Positions 63,491 to 64,000 of a stretch of 64,000 bases of DNA are shown here, piece after piece. A model generated the notes under the pieces. It was not told where the DNA came from. It worked only from the letters and a program-made list of their open reading frames with translations, and searched no databases. Location of the stretch: the NCBI GenBank assembly GCA_037783415.1, contig JAZGTN010000035.1, forward strand, positions 868,001 to 932,000, given 5' to 3'. A program made the translations under genes and the position numbers. The number at the start of each line of letters is the position of its first letter. Within the stretch, counting starts at the first letter, position 1. The DNA is from Leptasterias polaris. Its lineage: Eukaryota; Echinodermata; Asteroidea; Forcipulatida; Asteriidae.

Positions 63491-64000
63491 TAAATTATTG
63501 GTTAAGCTAATGTAAACCCTGAATCTAGCTATCATCACCATTAATTGTTTTAATAATTATAGTTTCTAGAAGCTCAGCCTCCTTCCAACCTTAACCCCAT
63601 TATCCCCAATTATCAAGATTCCGTTCACTTCCTTGACCATGCACACAAGCCCATAAATCACCCATGTTGTAGGCCCACCTGATACCACCATGGACTTGCA
63701 CTGACCTCCACTATTATCGGGTCAGTGACCAAGCTTTACCAATCCCCTATATATTGTCCATAGTTTAATTCATAGACCATTCTCTGCTTTTCTGGTTAGC
63801 CTGGTGTGACACACTTATACACTGTGGTCCAATCCAGGTTTCTTCTTCTCTCTCTACTCTTCGTTCTATACGAGTACCCAGCCCAGGCTTGAATAAATAA
63901 TCTCCTGTATTATACAGCCAACTCAAGAACGTTTCCGTTATCTTCTTTCTGTCTACATCTATCGGCCATACCCTGTAACACCCAAATATTTAAGTGTTAC
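63491..64000. other. Right-edge intronic sequence
   Basis: Expected to be PRKCSH intron. I see no exon, splice pair or complete repeat. Confidence 0.4.

Overview
The window is animal nuclear DNA: AT-rich, intron-dense, GT-AG spliced and crowded with tRNA-derived SINEs, LINE 3' remnants and short inverted-repeat elements. Several dispersed repeats look like those I associate with echinoderms, especially sea stars. The coding sequence fits a marine invertebrate deuterostome. Echinoderm (probably asteroid) is an inference, not a proof.

Layout. (1) About 0.8-53.5 kb, plus strand: one gene of at least 37 coding exons for a multi-PDZ scaffold, the MPDZ/MUPP1 orthologue. I placed every exon on GT-AG sites. 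The 37 exons sum to 6872 nt, keep one open frame across every junction and end at TAA 52717-52719, giving about 2290 codons. The protein has an N-terminal L27 domain and 13 PDZ domains in the order of vertebrate MPDZ (PATJ has 10). Only the extreme 5' end (initiator codon, promoter) is uncertain or lies off the window. (2) About 53.5-60.4 kb: no gene recognised; repeats, including a perfect 16 x 17-bp tandem array. (3) About 60.4-63.15 kb, minus strand: the last four exons of PRKCSH, the beta subunit of ER glucosidase II, with its MRH lectin domain and a C-terminal HDEL. The rest of that gene lies beyond the right edge. The two genes converge tail to tail.

The genes belong to different processes. 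MPDZ is a cytoplasmic junction/polarity scaffold whose L27 and PDZ domains collect membrane-protein tails. PRKCSH is an ER-lumen glycoprotein-processing subunit. Nothing suggests joint function or an operon.

The most unusual content is in introns and intergenic DNA: a 26-copy, 45-bp array grown from the A-box half of a tRNA-SINE, in which the only variable site is one CpG; a 191-bp MITE inserted inside another 191-bp copy of itself, beside a third element, all bounded by CTG/CAG triplets; a TTAA-flanked piggyBac-like MITE inside a 158-bp tandem repeat whose sister copies preserve the empty site; and three fold-back elements with a hammerhead-like core.
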